Assembly: GCF_000378765.1 (NCBI RefSeq)
Contig: NZ_KB905342.1
Span: 62,001 to 126,000, forward strand
Direction: 5' to 3'
DNA length: 64,000 nucleotides
From: Psychroflexus tropicus DSM 15496
GTDB taxonomy: Bacteria > Bacteroidota > Bacteroidia > Flavobacteriales > Flavobacteriaceae
How positions within the stretch are numbered: position 1 is the stretch's first letter; every line of letters starts with the position of its first letter. The position numbers and the translations under genes were made by a program. Positions 17,075-27,395 of the stretch are shown here, piece after piece. Under the pieces are notes generated by a model that was given only the letters and a program-made list of their open reading frames with translations, was not told the DNA's origin and ran no database searches.

Positions 17075-17082
17075 TAATTTTG
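17075..17082 (+). promoter_or_regulatory. Candidate -7 box for hflX
   Basis: TAATTTTG matches TAnnTTTG exactly, 16 bases before the hflX ATG. No TTG is seen at the -33 position, so this is only a candidate. Confidence 0.4.
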
Positions 17083-17098
17083 AACTTTAAACTATTAT

Positions 17099-18340
17099 AT
17101 GCTAGACGCTAAAACTACTACCTACGAATCTGCAGTTCTAATTGGAATCATCAATCAATATCAAGATGAAGAAAAGTCCAAGGAATACTTAGATGAGTTA
17201 GAATTTCTTACCTACACAGCAGGCGGTGAAGTCAAAAAAAGATTTCAGCAAAAGCTTGATGTTCCCCATCCAAAGACTTTTATTGGAAAAGGGAAATTGG
17301 AGCAGGTTCGAGATTATGTAGAAGAACATGAAATTGGCACCGCTATATTTGATGATGAATTATCTCCTGCGCAGCAAAAAAACATAGAAAAGATCTTGAG
17401 GTGTAAAGTAGTAGACAGGACCTACCTCATCTTAGATATCTTTGCACAACGGGCCAAGACGAGTTACGCTAGTACACAGGTGGAACTCGCACAATATGAG
17501 TACTTACTCCCAAGACTGGCTGGGCTCTGGACTCACCTAGAAAGACAACGTGGAGGTATAGGAATGCGTGGACCAGGTGAAACCGAAATTGAGACCGATA
17601 GACGTATTGTAAGAGATAAAATTACCCTGCTCAAAAAAAAGCTTAAAACTATTGATAAGCAAATGGCCGTCCAACGTGGAAATAGAGGCAGCTTGGTCAG
17701 GGTTGCCTTGGTAGGATACACCAATGTTGGAAAATCGACGCTAATGAACGTCATCAGTAAAAGTGAAGTTTTTGCTGAAAATAAGCTTTTTGCGACTCTA
17801 GACACTACGGTAAGGAAAGTTGTAATTAGAAATCTTCCATTTTTACTCACAGATACTGTAGGTTTTATTAGAAAACTTCCTACTCAATTGGTAGAATCCT
17901 TCAAATCGACCTTAGATGAAGTGCGTGAGGCAGATTTACTTTTGCATGTCGTGGATATTTCTCACGAAAATTTTGAGGATCACATAGAGTCTGTTAATTC
18001 AATATTAGATGACATAGATGCTAGAGATAAGCCTTGTATAATGGTTTTCAATAAAATTGATAGCTATGAACCAGAACACTACGACAAGGAAGATTTGATG
18101 ACAGAACGATCTTATGAGCACTACAGTTTAGAAGAATGGAAAAAAACCTGGATGCAGAGAGAAGGCGATAATGTTTTATTCATTTCTGCTACAGAGAAAG
18201 AGAACATTGAAGAATTCAGAAAAAAAGTTTATGACACAGTGAGAGATATACACATCACTCGATTTCCTTACAACAACTTTTTATATCCAGAATATGATGC
18301 CTATACAGGTGAGGTAGAAAACGATGAGAAATTCAATTAA
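17099..18340 (+). CDS. hflX: GTPase HflX
   Basis: A 413-residue ribosome-associated GTPase that splits stalled or heat-damaged 70S ribosomes. The N-terminal HflX domain (about 1-195) includes FIGKGKLEQ and the Gly-rich GIGMRGPGETEIETDRR, which is the family signature. The G domain shows GYTNVGKSTL (G1), DTVGFIRKLP (G3) and FNKID (G4). Length and motifs are normal. The last 8 bases overlap the end of the convergent receiver gene. Confidence 0.96.
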   Translation: MLDAKTTTYESAVLIGIINQYQDEEKSKEYLDELEFLTYTAGGEVKKRFQQKLDVPHPKTFIGKGKLEQVRDYVEEHEIGTAIFDDELSPAQQKNIEKILRCKVVDRTYLILDIFAQRAKTSYASTQVELAQYEYLLPRLAGLWTHLERQRGGIGMRGPGETEIETDRRIVRDKITLLKKKLKTIDKQMAVQRGNRGSLVRVALVGYTNVGKSTLMNVISKSEVFAENKLFATLDTTVRKVVIRNLPFLLTDTVGFIRKLPTQLVESFKSTLDEVREADLLLHVVDISHENFEDHIESVNSILDDIDARDKPCIMVFNKIDSYEPEHYDKEDLMTERSYEHYSLEEWKKTWMQREGDNVLFISATEKENIEEFRKKVYDTVRDIHITRFPYNNFLYPEYDAYTGEVENDEKFN

Positions 18341-18746
18341 AAAAAGGCTTTAGCTTTTCAATTGTTTTTAAATTCTTAAGTTTTTCTATGCTCAATGGCT
18401 TTTCCACAAAACCTATTACAGCAGGATAAGTTTCAGCTTTATCCTGATCGGTGTGATCTATTGAGGATGTAATGACGAATACATAGCAATAACTTGATAG
18501 CCCTTTATTTCCTAATAATTCCAAAAACGCCCAACCATCAAGTTTTGGCATATTCACGTCTAAAAATATGATGAAATGTTTGTTATTATTTTTTTCTTTC
18601 TCAATATAGGCTAAACTTTCATACCCATCTTCAAAAGATTTTGGTGAATCACAAAATTGAGCGTTGACCATCATTTTTTGATGAATAAAAAGTACCATTT
18701 TATCATCATCTACATTTAAAACTTCTACGTTCATATCTGGTCGCAT
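18333..18746 (-). CDS. Single-domain response regulator (receiver only)
   Basis: A 137-residue CheY-like receiver domain without an output domain. The acidic pocket is VDDD (residues 12-15), the phosphoacceptor is Asp63 in FLDVNMPKLDGW, the Thr/Ser switch lies in VITSS, and the conserved Lys is in GFVEKPLS. This is the Rcp1-like type that relays phosphate or regulates by binding. An internal ATG (18734, MNVEVL) may be the true start. It lies downstream of a GAF histidine kinase on the same strand, with a 103-base gap, and the two are likely partners. Confidence 0.88.
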   Translation of the reverse strand: MRPDMNVEVLNVDDDKMVLFIHQKMMVNAQFCDSPKSFEDGYESLAYIEKEKNNNKHFIIFLDVNMPKLDGWAFLELLGNKGLSSYCYVFVITSSIDHTDQDKAETYPAVIGFVEKPLSIEKLKNLKTIEKLKPFFN

Positions 18747-18849
18747 TTAAAAATTTATTGCTTACGGTCGGTCTTCTGTGCTTATGATTGCTAGACGAAA
18801 TAGTTTAACGCCATAGGGCTCAAAAGTTTCATTATTCTATTCTTTAAAG

Positions 18850-20055
18850 TTATTTTGGTATAGTAAAACTAAAACAACTTCCTTTTCCATACTCAGACTT
18901 AACATCAAAGTTTCCCTCCAAATTGAGGACGGCCTTTTTGCAAGTGGCTAATCCCATACCTACGCCATCAGTTTTACTCTTATCTTCTTTGTAAAACGGT
19001 CTAAATATCTTTGTAAGACTTTGCTCCTGTATGCCTATACCATTATCACTTACGCTAACCGTCCAATCATTGTTGCTTTCTTTCACATCTATCGTAATGA
19101 CAAGGTTTCGCTCTGGTGATCTAAATTTTATTGCATTACCAACAAGATTTCGCAAAATGACGGAGAACAAAAGTTTTGAGGTCCTTACGTTTGGTAAATC
19201 TTTATACTTCAAGCTAATATTTTCAGACTTTATAATAGGGAGGTTCAAATCAATAATATTTTGAATAATAGGCTCCACTTCAACCATTTCCTTTTCGATG
19301 GTCGTATTAGATAATTTTGCAAAGGCTAAGATTTCATAAATCAAGCCAGTCATTTTCTGAGTACTCTGTTTAGCGTAATTGATATACTCCATAGCTTCCT
19401 TTCCTAGTTTAGTAGCACTTTCATGCTGAAGAAGCTCCAAAAACCCTTGAATACTATCTAAAGGATTTTTAAGGTCATGTGCGATAGAATAAGCTATTTC
19501 ATCGGCCTGGCTTTTATGCAGGTCTAGCTGCTCTTTAGTTTGCTCAAGCTCTAAGGCTTGTTTTCTCGACTCAAAGAGCTTTTGAACCAATTTTGACAAG
19601 CTCTTCAAGGCATTTATTTGTGAGGTAGATAAAACTTTAGGCTTAGAATCAATCACACATAAAGTTCCAAGTGCATATCCACCTTTGGAGGAAATTGGCA
19701 TACCTGCATAAAAAGCAATATTGGGTTGTCCAGTGACTAGTGGATTATTTTTGAATCGTTCATCCTCTCTTGCATCATTCACAATTAGCATTTTATCAGG
19801 ATCATTTATAGCATGAGCACAAAAAGCAACGTCTCTACTGGTGTGGTCTAACTCTATTCCATATTTAGATTTAAATAATTGATGTTTTGCATCAATGAGG
19901 GTCACCAATGATACCTTGGTACCACAAATGTCTGAGGCAAGCTTAGTAATCAAATCTAAATCTTCGTCTGGAAGATTATCAAAAAGCTTAAAACTATTTA
20001 GCTCTTTTAGCCTTTCCAGCTCATTTGGAGGAATAGGTGGTTTTTTCATAAGCAA
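18850..20055 (-). CDS. GAF-domain sensor histidine kinase, cytoplasmic
   Basis: A 401-residue soluble kinase without membrane segments. A GAF domain (about 25-165) contains RDVAFCAHAI and FYAGMPI, typical of GAF kinases in this phylum. A short coiled coil follows, then the HisKA domain with IAHDLKNPLDSI (His193) and an ATPase domain with RNLVGNAIKF (N box), VSDNGIGI (G1) and GVGMGLATCK (G2). All catalytic residues are present. Neighbours on the same strand are a multi-PAS protein that lacks a kinase (upstream) and a lone receiver (downstream), so the three may form a split phosphorelay. The signal is unknown. Confidence 0.92.
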   Translation of the reverse strand: MLMKKPPIPPNELERLKELNSFKLFDNLPDEDLDLITKLASDICGTKVSLVTLIDAKHQLFKSKYGIELDHTSRDVAFCAHAINDPDKMLIVNDAREDERFKNNPLVTGQPNIAFYAGMPISSKGGYALGTLCVIDSKPKVLSTSQINALKSLSKLVQKLFESRKQALELEQTKEQLDLHKSQADEIAYSIAHDLKNPLDSIQGFLELLQHESATKLGKEAMEYINYAKQSTQKMTGLIYEILAFAKLSNTTIEKEMVEVEPIIQNIIDLNLPIIKSENISLKYKDLPNVRTSKLLFSVILRNLVGNAIKFRSPERNLVITIDVKESNNDWTVSVSDNGIGIQEQSLTKIFRPFYKEDKSKTDGVGMGLATCKKAVLNLEGNFDVKSEYGKGSCFSFTIPK

Positions 20056-20222
20056 GTTTACTTTGCATTTGTCTTCAAATCTGTTTTCGCATCAGAAATG
20101 CGCCTTTCAATTGTTTTTAATTTATAATAGCTTCATTTAATTAGCAAATAGATCGCGTTTTTAAACTCTTTAGGATATTGGCAAACCTAAAATTCTGAAA
20201 TATAATATTCACATGTAACCTT

Positions 20223-22970
20223 CTATTTTTTATAATTTTTCAATTCAGAAATATCTTGCATACTCCCTACCATTCTAATAGCTTTTCCGTTTTCATCTCT
20301 TATGATGGTCCCTCTGTCGAGGACATTGACATAGGTCCCATCGTTTTTTTGGAAGCTGTATTCTTCTCTCCAGTTATTCTCTTTTTTATTCAAAATTAAG
20401 GATTTGAACGATTTCAAGACTTTTGCTCTATCCTTCTCATGCACCTTTCCAGCCCAAACCTCACCTGCCACTCCAAAATTATCGGGATCATAACCAAAGG
20501 ACTTTTGAAGCCCATCTCCCCATTCTATCTCATTTTTTATCAAATCAAAATCCCAAATCGCATCCTTCACAGTCTTATTGATGATTTGAAATTTTTGGTT
20601 TTGAGTTTTCAAACTTCTAAGATTTGCTTTGTACTCACTAATATTGCGCGCGACGCAAAAGATCTCGTTGCTACCTTTTAGACTAAAAGCTGTCCAGTCC
20701 ATATCAATTCTATTCCCACTTTTAGCTTTCATGATTATTTCTTCTGAAAAATACTCCTCACTTTCTCTTGCTTTATCAATAATTTCTATGGACTTCTCTT
20801 TATGCTTCTCAATCACAAAATTCGTGAAGTCAAGTTCGAAAAATTCTTCTTTTTTATAGCCTAGTATATCGCTTGCACGTTGATTGATCCTTCTGATGTG
20901 ATTATCTTTTTTGATGATAAACAAGATATCTGGCGTATGGGTAAAGAAAGAACTTATCCTGAATTCCGTAAGTTTTCTCGATAATTCCGTGCCAAGCTGG
21001 ATGGAAAATTCATTAAAGATTTTATCCAAAGTTGACTTTTCAGAGTAAGTGTCTGGAAAACATAAAATAGCTATGCCAATAGCCTTAGACTGATCTTGAA
21101 CTTTAAAGCCGTAGCTCAATTTTACACTTGCTTCATTTTCAAGTTCATGTAAGGACACGAGAGGGTTTTCACTTTTTAATATAGAGGACAAGAAATGTTT
21201 ATGCGCTGTGTTTTCCTTTTGGATATCTACATCGAGCCGCTTACCATTTTTGAATCTAAAGCATTTTTCTAATTTTTCTGAATTTGTATCCTTTAACCAG
21301 AATTCAGTCAAATTATTTCTAAAAAGGTTTTCCATCTTTAATGCCAGTTTGCAGAAAGAATTTTCTAAAGGACCTTCATCTTGAAAAGCTTTATGGGTGA
21401 AGGTAATCAGCTCTTGCTTTTCTACATTGGTACGCTCTATGTTCACATTACGGTTCACAACCATCCAATGGGTGTACCATCCTTCATCGTCCATAATTGG
21501 TGAAATGAATACATTATTCCAAAATTCCGTATTATTTCTTGTAAGACTTAACACATCTTTATCTACAGATTCCCACAGACTTAAATGCTGCTCCATTTCC
21601 ACAAACTCAGGCTCATTTTTGGGGGTTACCAAAAAAGACTTCGCTGTTCTTCCAACAAGTTCTGACACATCAAAACCAAAAAGAGATTTTGTACTCGGGT
21701 TGGCATATATAATTTCGGACTCTAAAAAACTATTACTTTCTACTTTTGTGACCAAAATAGCATCTCTGGCATTTGCAACTAATTTTTCTAAAAGGTTAAG
21801 ATGATTCTCTCGCTTTATTGCTTTGGTTATGTCCTGTAATGCTCCGATAAGACGAATAGGCTCACCATTATCATCTCTTATGATGATCACATTTTCTCGA
21901 ACATTAGCATATTCATTCTCAGAATCTAAAAACCTATAGACAAAAGACCATTTGCTAGTATTCTTATCTTCTAAGGCAGCATTTAAACTATTGAAAAAAG
22001 GATCGAAGTCACCAGGATGAATTTTAGATTCCCAGAATGCCTTTGAGACTTTATTACCCTTAACATCATATCCAAACAAACGATCATAACCGTCCCCCCA
22101 ATATAACTCATCTTCACTAAGTTCCCATTCCCAAAGTGCATCCGAAGTAGCCTTGAAGGCTTTATCCAATCTTTCATTTGCAATCTGTAAATCTTTCTGA
22201 GCTATAAAAGAATCGGTCATATCTAAGACTGTAGAAATCATTAAATTCTCATCATAAAGCGGAATATTTTTGGCGTTCACAACTTTTTGCTTACCCCCTT
22301 TTGTGGTGATAGTAATATTTTTCCAATTCATTCGTTCAGGTTCTCCTGAGGCAATATCCTCAAGAATCATTTTGGATATTTTTTCCCGATAGTCTTTATC
22401 TGGATAAACCCTTTTAAAAAACGAAGAAACATTTTTCATATCTTCAATAGGCCATCCGTATATTTCTTCAAGTCTTCGATTTGCAAAAACTATAGAATCG
22501 TCATCAATTCTGGTAACGCCTAAACCTATGGGTAAGGATTCAAAAAGCTTTTTGTAAAAACTAATTTGACTGGAGTCGCTTTGAAAGTCTTTGTCTTCCT
22601 TTTGAAGAGTACGGAGATGAAAAAGATATAAATTGACACCCCCTGAAGTAAGATTCATTATTTTAAAATGAGCTCTTGGACTTTGATCAGAACCATTAAA
22701 ATCGAAGCTAAAGGTCGAGGACTGATCTTTCTGAGTTATGTTTAAATGCTTTTTTACTTTTTTACTTAAGACATCACTTTTTGACGAAAACGTTGCAAAA
22801 AACTCGTTTAACTTTATCGGCATTTCAGCCTCAATATCCGTCGAAATGTAATCCTTAAACTTTAAATTACACCCTTGTACCAATAACTCACTGTTGAAAT
22901 ATGACACTAAAAAAGTAGGCATTTCATAGCAATCCAGTACTTGAAGTAACTTTGAAATTCCTTGTGACAT
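20223..22970 (-). CDS. Multi-PAS/GAF-like sensor protein lacking a kinase domain
   Basis: A 915-residue cytoplasmic protein. I can see PAS domains at about 140-255, 265-385, 390-510, 680-790 and 795-912, each closing with an S-box/PAC-type segment such as IRLIGALQDITK and IRMVGSMQDISE. A GAF-like region lies at about 520-675. The second and last PAS are alike (EWGDG/YWGDG ... IIRDENG). There is no HisKA, ATPase, GGDEF or other output; the protein ends eight residues after the last PAC segment. Either it signals through partner binding, for example with the GAF kinase encoded 167 bases downstream, or it has lost its output domain. Confidence 0.85.
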   Translation of the reverse strand: MSQGISKLLQVLDCYEMPTFLVSYFNSELLVQGCNLKFKDYISTDIEAEMPIKLNEFFATFSSKSDVLSKKVKKHLNITQKDQSSTFSFDFNGSDQSPRAHFKIMNLTSGGVNLYLFHLRTLQKEDKDFQSDSSQISFYKKLFESLPIGLGVTRIDDDSIVFANRRLEEIYGWPIEDMKNVSSFFKRVYPDKDYREKISKMILEDIASGEPERMNWKNITITTKGGKQKVVNAKNIPLYDENLMISTVLDMTDSFIAQKDLQIANERLDKAFKATSDALWEWELSEDELYWGDGYDRLFGYDVKGNKVSKAFWESKIHPGDFDPFFNSLNAALEDKNTSKWSFVYRFLDSENEYANVRENVIIIRDDNGEPIRLIGALQDITKAIKRENHLNLLEKLVANARDAILVTKVESNSFLESEIIYANPSTKSLFGFDVSELVGRTAKSFLVTPKNEPEFVEMEQHLSLWESVDKDVLSLTRNNTEFWNNVFISPIMDDEGWYTHWMVVNRNVNIERTNVEKQELITFTHKAFQDEGPLENSFCKLALKMENLFRNNLTEFWLKDTNSEKLEKCFRFKNGKRLDVDIQKENTAHKHFLSSILKSENPLVSLHELENEASVKLSYGFKVQDQSKAIGIAILCFPDTYSEKSTLDKIFNEFSIQLGTELSRKLTEFRISSFFTHTPDILFIIKKDNHIRRINQRASDILGYKKEEFFELDFTNFVIEKHKEKSIEIIDKARESEEYFSEEIIMKAKSGNRIDMDWTAFSLKGSNEIFCVARNISEYKANLRSLKTQNQKFQIINKTVKDAIWDFDLIKNEIEWGDGLQKSFGYDPDNFGVAGEVWAGKVHEKDRAKVLKSFKSLILNKKENNWREEYSFQKNDGTYVNVLDRGTIIRDENGKAIRMVGSMQDISELKNYKK

Positions 22971-23075
22971 GTGTTGAGTTTTTAGATTAGTTTTACCTTA
23001 GCAGGAAAGAACTTAAATTTAAAGTTAAAAACCAAAAAGTTTTCAAATCTTTACCCTCTAATATAAAGAATAAAT

Positions 23076-24062
23076 ATGAAATACTCTTACCTATTACTGC
23101 TCTCATTATTCTTTAGTGCCACAAATTTTGCTCAAAAACCTGGTAATGCTAAAGACTTTGCTCATACCTTTTCCATTATCGCTAAAGATCCAAAGACAGG
23201 AGACATGGCAGTTGGCGTACAAAGCCATTGGTTTTCGGTTGGCACGTCTGTGCCCTGGGGAGAATCTGGAGTTGGTGTCGTGGCTACGCAATCCTTTGTG
23301 AACCAAGCATATGGGTATGAAGGCCTTAAACTCATGAAAAAAGGCTTATCTGCAGAAGAAACTTTAAAACAACTCAAAAGCCAAGATTCTGGTGCTGCTT
23401 ACAGACAAGTCGCTATGTTGTCTCATGATGGATCAATTGCTGCCTTCACAGGTGATAAATGTGTAGAAGCAGCTTTACATCTTATTGAAAGGGACTACAG
23501 TATTCAAGCCAATATGATGGAAAATAAAAATGTAGTATATGCGATGAGAAAAGCTTACGAAGAAAATGAACACCTCGACTTAGCAGAACGTGTGGTAGCA
23601 GCTATGAAAGCCGCACAGGAAAGTGGTGGCGATATAAGAGGAAAACAATCTGCTGCACTTATTGTTGTAGGTGATGAAACTCCAGAGCACCCTTGGGAAG
23701 ATAAAAAAATTGATTTAAGAATTGAAGACCATAACACTCCCGTAGAAGAATTATCCAGGCTCCTCAATAGCCATAGAGCTTATAAGTTGATGGAAAAAGG
23801 AGACATCGCTATGGAAAACAAAAATGCAGAAGCAGCCTTAGAAGCTTATAATGCTGCAGAACAACTTTTACCAGATAACAATGAAATAAAATTTTGGAAA
23901 GCTGTAGCTTTAGTGAATTCTGATCAGGTAAAATTATCAGTTCCTATTTTTGAGCGCTTGTTCAGGAATGATCAACGCTGGCAAAGGCTTTTAAAACGAC
24001 TCCCTGACTCAGAATTAATAACTTTAGATAAATCCTCTCTAGACTATCTTTTAAACCTATAA
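23076..24062 (+). CDS. Exported DUF1028 (Ntn-hydrolase-like) protein
   Basis: A 328-residue protein with a Sec signal peptide (1-19, cut near NFAQ). The mature N-terminal domain (about 28-225) is DUF1028: HTFSIIAKDPKTGDMAVGVQS, then GVGVVATQSFVNQAYG and GDIRGKQSAALIVV. DUF1028 has the Ntn-hydrolase fold; its reaction is not established. The C-terminal 100 residues are TPR-like helices (AALEAYNAAEQLLPDN). It is followed after two bases by an exported isoaspartyl peptidase, another Ntn hydrolase, which suggests work on peptides or isopeptides outside the cytoplasm. Confidence 0.85.
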   Translation: MKYSYLLLLSLFFSATNFAQKPGNAKDFAHTFSIIAKDPKTGDMAVGVQSHWFSVGTSVPWGESGVGVVATQSFVNQAYGYEGLKLMKKGLSAEETLKQLKSQDSGAAYRQVAMLSHDGSIAAFTGDKCVEAALHLIERDYSIQANMMENKNVVYAMRKAYEENEHLDLAERVVAAMKAAQESGGDIRGKQSAALIVVGDETPEHPWEDKKIDLRIEDHNTPVEELSRLLNSHRAYKLMEKGDIAMENKNAEAALEAYNAAEQLLPDNNEIKFWKAVALVNSDQVKLSVPIFERLFRNDQRWQRLLKRLPDSELITLDKSSLDYLLNL

Positions 24063-24064
24063 CT

Positions 24065-25090
24065 ATGAAACCTATTACCTTATTTTTAATCAGTTTACTG
24101 TTCGTTGCTTGTCATGATTCTCCAAAACTAAGCAAGGAAAAAAACTTACCTAAAACTCCAAAATTTGGAATTGTAATTCATGGTGGCGCAGGAGTCATCA
24201 AAAAAGAGAACATGACCGATTCTCTTCAAAAGGCCTATGAAGAGAAACTACAAGAAGCAATTGATGTTGGTCACAAAATATTATCTGAAGGAGGAACAGC
24301 CTTGGAAGCTGTTCAAAAAACCATCAACGTCATGGAAAATTCGCCATTATTCAATTCCGGAAAAGGAGCTGTATTGAATGCTGAAGGTATTGCAGAGCTA
24401 GATGCTTCGATTATGGATGGAAAAACAAAGAATGCTGGAGCCATTTCCGGAGTTCAACACATCAAGAATCCAATTAATTTGGCTTATAAAGTCATGAAAG
24501 AATCGGAACATGTGATGTTAAGTGCCAAAGGTGCTGAAGAATTTGCCATGCTTCACGATTTAGAATTTGTAGAGAATTCCTACTTTATGACTAAAAGGAG
24601 AAAAAGAGCCTTGGAGGCTTCTAAAGCCAGAGAAAAAGGTATCTCTTCCAGTGAGTTCTTTCTAAGTAATGAAAAGTATGGAACCGTGGGCTGTGCTGCT
24701 TTAGATCAGGATGGAAATTTAGCTGCAGGCACCTCAACAGGGGGAATGACCAATAAAAAGTACGGTAGAATTGGCGACTCTCCAATCATAGGCGCTGGGA
24801 CTTACGCCAATAATAAAACTTGTGCGATTTCAGCTACAGGTCACGGCGAATATTTTATAAGAAACGTAGTTGCTCACGATATTTCTGCAATGATGGAATA
24901 CCAGGGCATAAGCTTAGAACAGGCGGCTAAGAGGGTGATCCAAAAAAAGCTAACCGATTTAGGCGGTACCGGTGGTATTGTAGGTATAGATAAGAACGGA
25001 AAAGTGATTATGGAATTTAATACCCCTGGGATGTTTAGGGCTACTAAAAATGTAAAAGGCGAAACTGAAATTAAAATGTATAAAGACTGA
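24065..25090 (+). CDS. Isoaspartyl peptidase / plant-type L-asparaginase, predicted lipoprotein
   Basis: A 341-residue Ntn hydrolase that splits beta-aspartyl dipeptides and asparagine. It is made as a precursor that cuts itself before a catalytic Thr, here Thr207 in KYGTVGCAALD. Other motifs are IHGGAGV (about 38-44), FNSGKGAVLNAEG and STGGMTNKKYGRIGDSPIIGAG. The signal peptide ends in a lipobox (LLFVAC, Cys16), so the enzyme should be periplasmic and lipid-anchored, unlike cytoplasmic E. coli IaaA. It is translated two bases after the DUF1028 gene. Confidence 0.93.
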   Translation: MKPITLFLISLLFVACHDSPKLSKEKNLPKTPKFGIVIHGGAGVIKKENMTDSLQKAYEEKLQEAIDVGHKILSEGGTALEAVQKTINVMENSPLFNSGKGAVLNAEGIAELDASIMDGKTKNAGAISGVQHIKNPINLAYKVMKESEHVMLSAKGAEEFAMLHDLEFVENSYFMTKRRKRALEASKAREKGISSSEFFLSNEKYGTVGCAALDQDGNLAAGTSTGGMTNKKYGRIGDSPIIGAGTYANNKTCAISATGHGEYFIRNVVAHDISAMMEYQGISLEQAAKRVIQKKLTDLGGTGGIVGIDKNGKVIMEFNTPGMFRATKNVKGETEIKMYKD

Positions 25091-25137
25091 TATAATACTA
25101 GTAGACTCTGTTTACTATATATGTTGTAAGATAAAAC

Positions 25138-25174
25138 AGACCTCTAAAGTTCTTTATGTGAATTTTAGAGGTCT
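25138..25174. terminator. Bidirectional terminator between iaaA-like and DUF255 genes
   Basis: AGACCTCTAAA and TTTAGAGGTCT form a perfect 11-bp stem around a 15-base loop between two convergent genes. AT-rich tails lie on both sides, though neither has a long unbroken T-run. Confidence 0.75.
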
Positions 25175-25198
25175 AATTATTTTCTAAAGATGTATTAA

Positions 25199-27229
25199 TT
25201 AAGTATGACTAACTTTCATTAGATTTCTTGCCTGTTCAACATTCTGAGTTGGACGTTGGCAAGTTTTATTCTCACAAACGTAAATCCAGGTTTCTGAACT
25301 CTTCTTCGGTGATTTCTGCTTTAATAATTCTAGATTTTCTTCTTTTCCTCCCAGGAATATACAGTTGTTTTTAGATTTAGATTGCAGCTGAAGCCCTTTG
25401 GTTTGAGCTTCTGCACCCATAATGGCAACCTCGAAAAAAGGATAGGTCAACCAACCATATAAGATTTGCCAATTCGCAAAATAAGGTCCTGACTTGTAGA
25501 GTTTGGTCTCGACCTGGAGTAGCATCATTTTAGAGGCATTGAGGTAGCGCTCTTCATCAAATAATTTACCTAATTGAAATAAAGATTTTGCCAGAGAAGA
25601 GTTGGAGGCTGGAATTACATTATCGTTAGTTTCAAAAGTTTTAGAAATTAGAGTTTCCCCCTGTTTTGAAGAATACTGGAACATTACCATATCTTCATCT
25701 TTAAAATCATCAAAACAAATTTCTATCAATAGTTTGGCATTATTAAGATAATCCAGCTTAAAAGTAGCTTGGTATAAATCAATGAGAGCTTCAATCATAA
25801 AGGCATAATCATCTAAAAACCCATCGATTGATTTTCCATTTTTAATCGTTCTATAAAGTTTTTTATCTCGGGTTAGACGGGTCCTCAGGAGAAATTCTAT
25901 AGCTTCCTCTGCTTGGACTAAATAGTCTTGACGTTGCAATGCTATATAGGCATTCACTAAACCGGAAATCATCATAGCGTTCCATGCTGTTATTATTTTA
26001 TCGTCTAAAGCTGGTCTGATTCGCTCTTCTCTGTACCTAAATAGTTTCGACTTTAAGTTATCTAGCTTTGACTCAAATACACTCACCTCTAGATCATTAT
26101 CTTCTGCGTGCTCAACTGGTGTTTTTTTAGCGTATAGAATATTTTTAGATGGCTCCCAGTTTCCTTTTTCTGTGCAGTGGTAATATTCCTTCACTATCAG
26201 TAATTCTTTTTTAGAAAGCAATTGAGATAACTCTTCGTACGTCCAAACGTAATATTTGCCTTCTTCACCTTCACTATCGGCATCTAATGCTGCATAAAAC
26301 CCTCCTTGAGGGTCTGAAAGCTCTCTATTTACAAACTCTATAGTCTCATGAATTACTTTTTTATAAAGAGAATAACGAAATGATTTATAAGCCCTAGCAT
26401 ATAATTTCACCAACAAAGCATTATCGTAGAGCATTTTCTCAAAATGAGGTGCAAACCACTGATCGTCTACAGCGTACCTTGAAAATCCACCTCCTATCTG
26501 GTCGTAAATTCCACCTAATGCCATTTCCTTTAAAGTAATAGTTACTGCTTCTGCTGCAAAAGGATTTGACGTCAAGTCATAAAATTGGAGGAGGAATTGC
26601 CAAGAATTAGACATTGGAAATTTTGGAGCTCCTTTCAATCCGCCAGATTTTAAATCGATGTACTTCTGCCAGGATACAATAAAATCTTGGTAATTTGAAG
26701 TTTTAAAGTCCGTGTCTAATTCTAAAGAAGAAAATTCCTGAGCATTTTGTATTCCTGCGGTTAGTTTTTCTGCAGTTTCTTCAAGCTGATCATAACTATT
26801 GGAGAAAGCTTTGGAAACATTGGTTAACACTTTCTTCCAGTTATCTTTTGGAAAATAAGTAGCTGCATAAAATGGCCTGCCATCGGGCAGGGCGAAAGCA
26901 TTAAGTGGCCAGCCTCCCCTACCGGTCAACATTTGAGCGGCCTCCATATAAATATGATCAATGTCTGGTCGTTCTTCCCGATCGATTTTAATACAAATAA
27001 AACTTTTATTCATAATTTCCGCAACCTCTTCATCTTCAAAGGATTCGTGGGCCATTACATGGCACCAATGGCAGGCTGCATATCCAATACTTATCAATAT
27101 TGGTTTTTGTTCAAGCTTTGCTTTATCTAGAATCTCTGGACTCCACTCCATCCAATGCACAGGATTATCTGCATGCTGAAGCAAGTAAGGGCTGGTTGCA
27201 TGTTGAAGTTGGTTCTTATTCTCTTCCAT
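25199..27229 (-). CDS. DUF255 thioredoxin-domain protein (YyaL/SPATA20 family)
   Basis: A 676-residue cytoplasmic protein. The N-terminal thioredoxin-like DUF255 domain (about 5-165) has HWMEWSPE and the redox pair Cys53/Cys56 in AACHWCHVM, followed by [11 protein letters not shown] and GGWPLNAF. The rest (about 180-660) is an alpha/alpha-barrel like those of glycan epimerases, with [17 protein letters not shown] and [10 protein letters not shown]. The family is widespread and highly conserved but its reaction is not firmly known. It is a single-gene unit, convergent with the asparaginase gene. Confidence 0.92.
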   Translation of the reverse strand: MEENKNQLQHATSPYLLQHADNPVHWMEWSPEILDKAKLEQKPILISIGYAACHWCHVMAHESFEDEEVAEIMNKSFICIKIDREERPDIDHIYMEAAQMLTGRGGWPLNAFALPDGRPFYAATYFPKDNWKKVLTNVSKAFSNSYDQLEETAEKLTAGIQNAQEFSSLELDTDFKTSNYQDFIVSWQKYIDLKSGGLKGAPKFPMSNSWQFLLQFYDLTSNPFAAEAVTITLKEMALGGIYDQIGGGFSRYAVDDQWFAPHFEKMLYDNALLVKLYARAYKSFRYSLYKKVIHETIEFVNRELSDPQGGFYAALDADSEGEEGKYYVWTYEELSQLLSKKELLIVKEYYHCTEKGNWEPSKNILYAKKTPVEHAEDNDLEVSVFESKLDNLKSKLFRYREERIRPALDDKIITAWNAMMISGLVNAYIALQRQDYLVQAEEAIEFLLRTRLTRDKKLYRTIKNGKSIDGFLDDYAFMIEALIDLYQATFKLDYLNNAKLLIEICFDDFKDEDMVMFQYSSKQGETLISKTFETNDNVIPASNSSLAKSLFQLGKLFDEERYLNASKMMLLQVETKLYKSGPYFANWQILYGWLTYPFFEVAIMGAEAQTKGLQLQSKSKNNCIFLGGKEENLELLKQKSPKKSSETWIYVCENKTCQRPTQNVEQARNLMKVSHT

Positions 27230-27395
27230 AACTAATCATTTTCTCGAAAATAGGTCTTTAGTAATCTATGTCGTATAAATTCCCTCTTAAAAGTAAAAAA
27301 ATGAATGATGATGGCAATCTAATATGTGTTTTACCTTATTGATAAAATTGGAAAGCGTTTCAAAATTCAGTATTTTCAACCTAAATTAAAAGATA

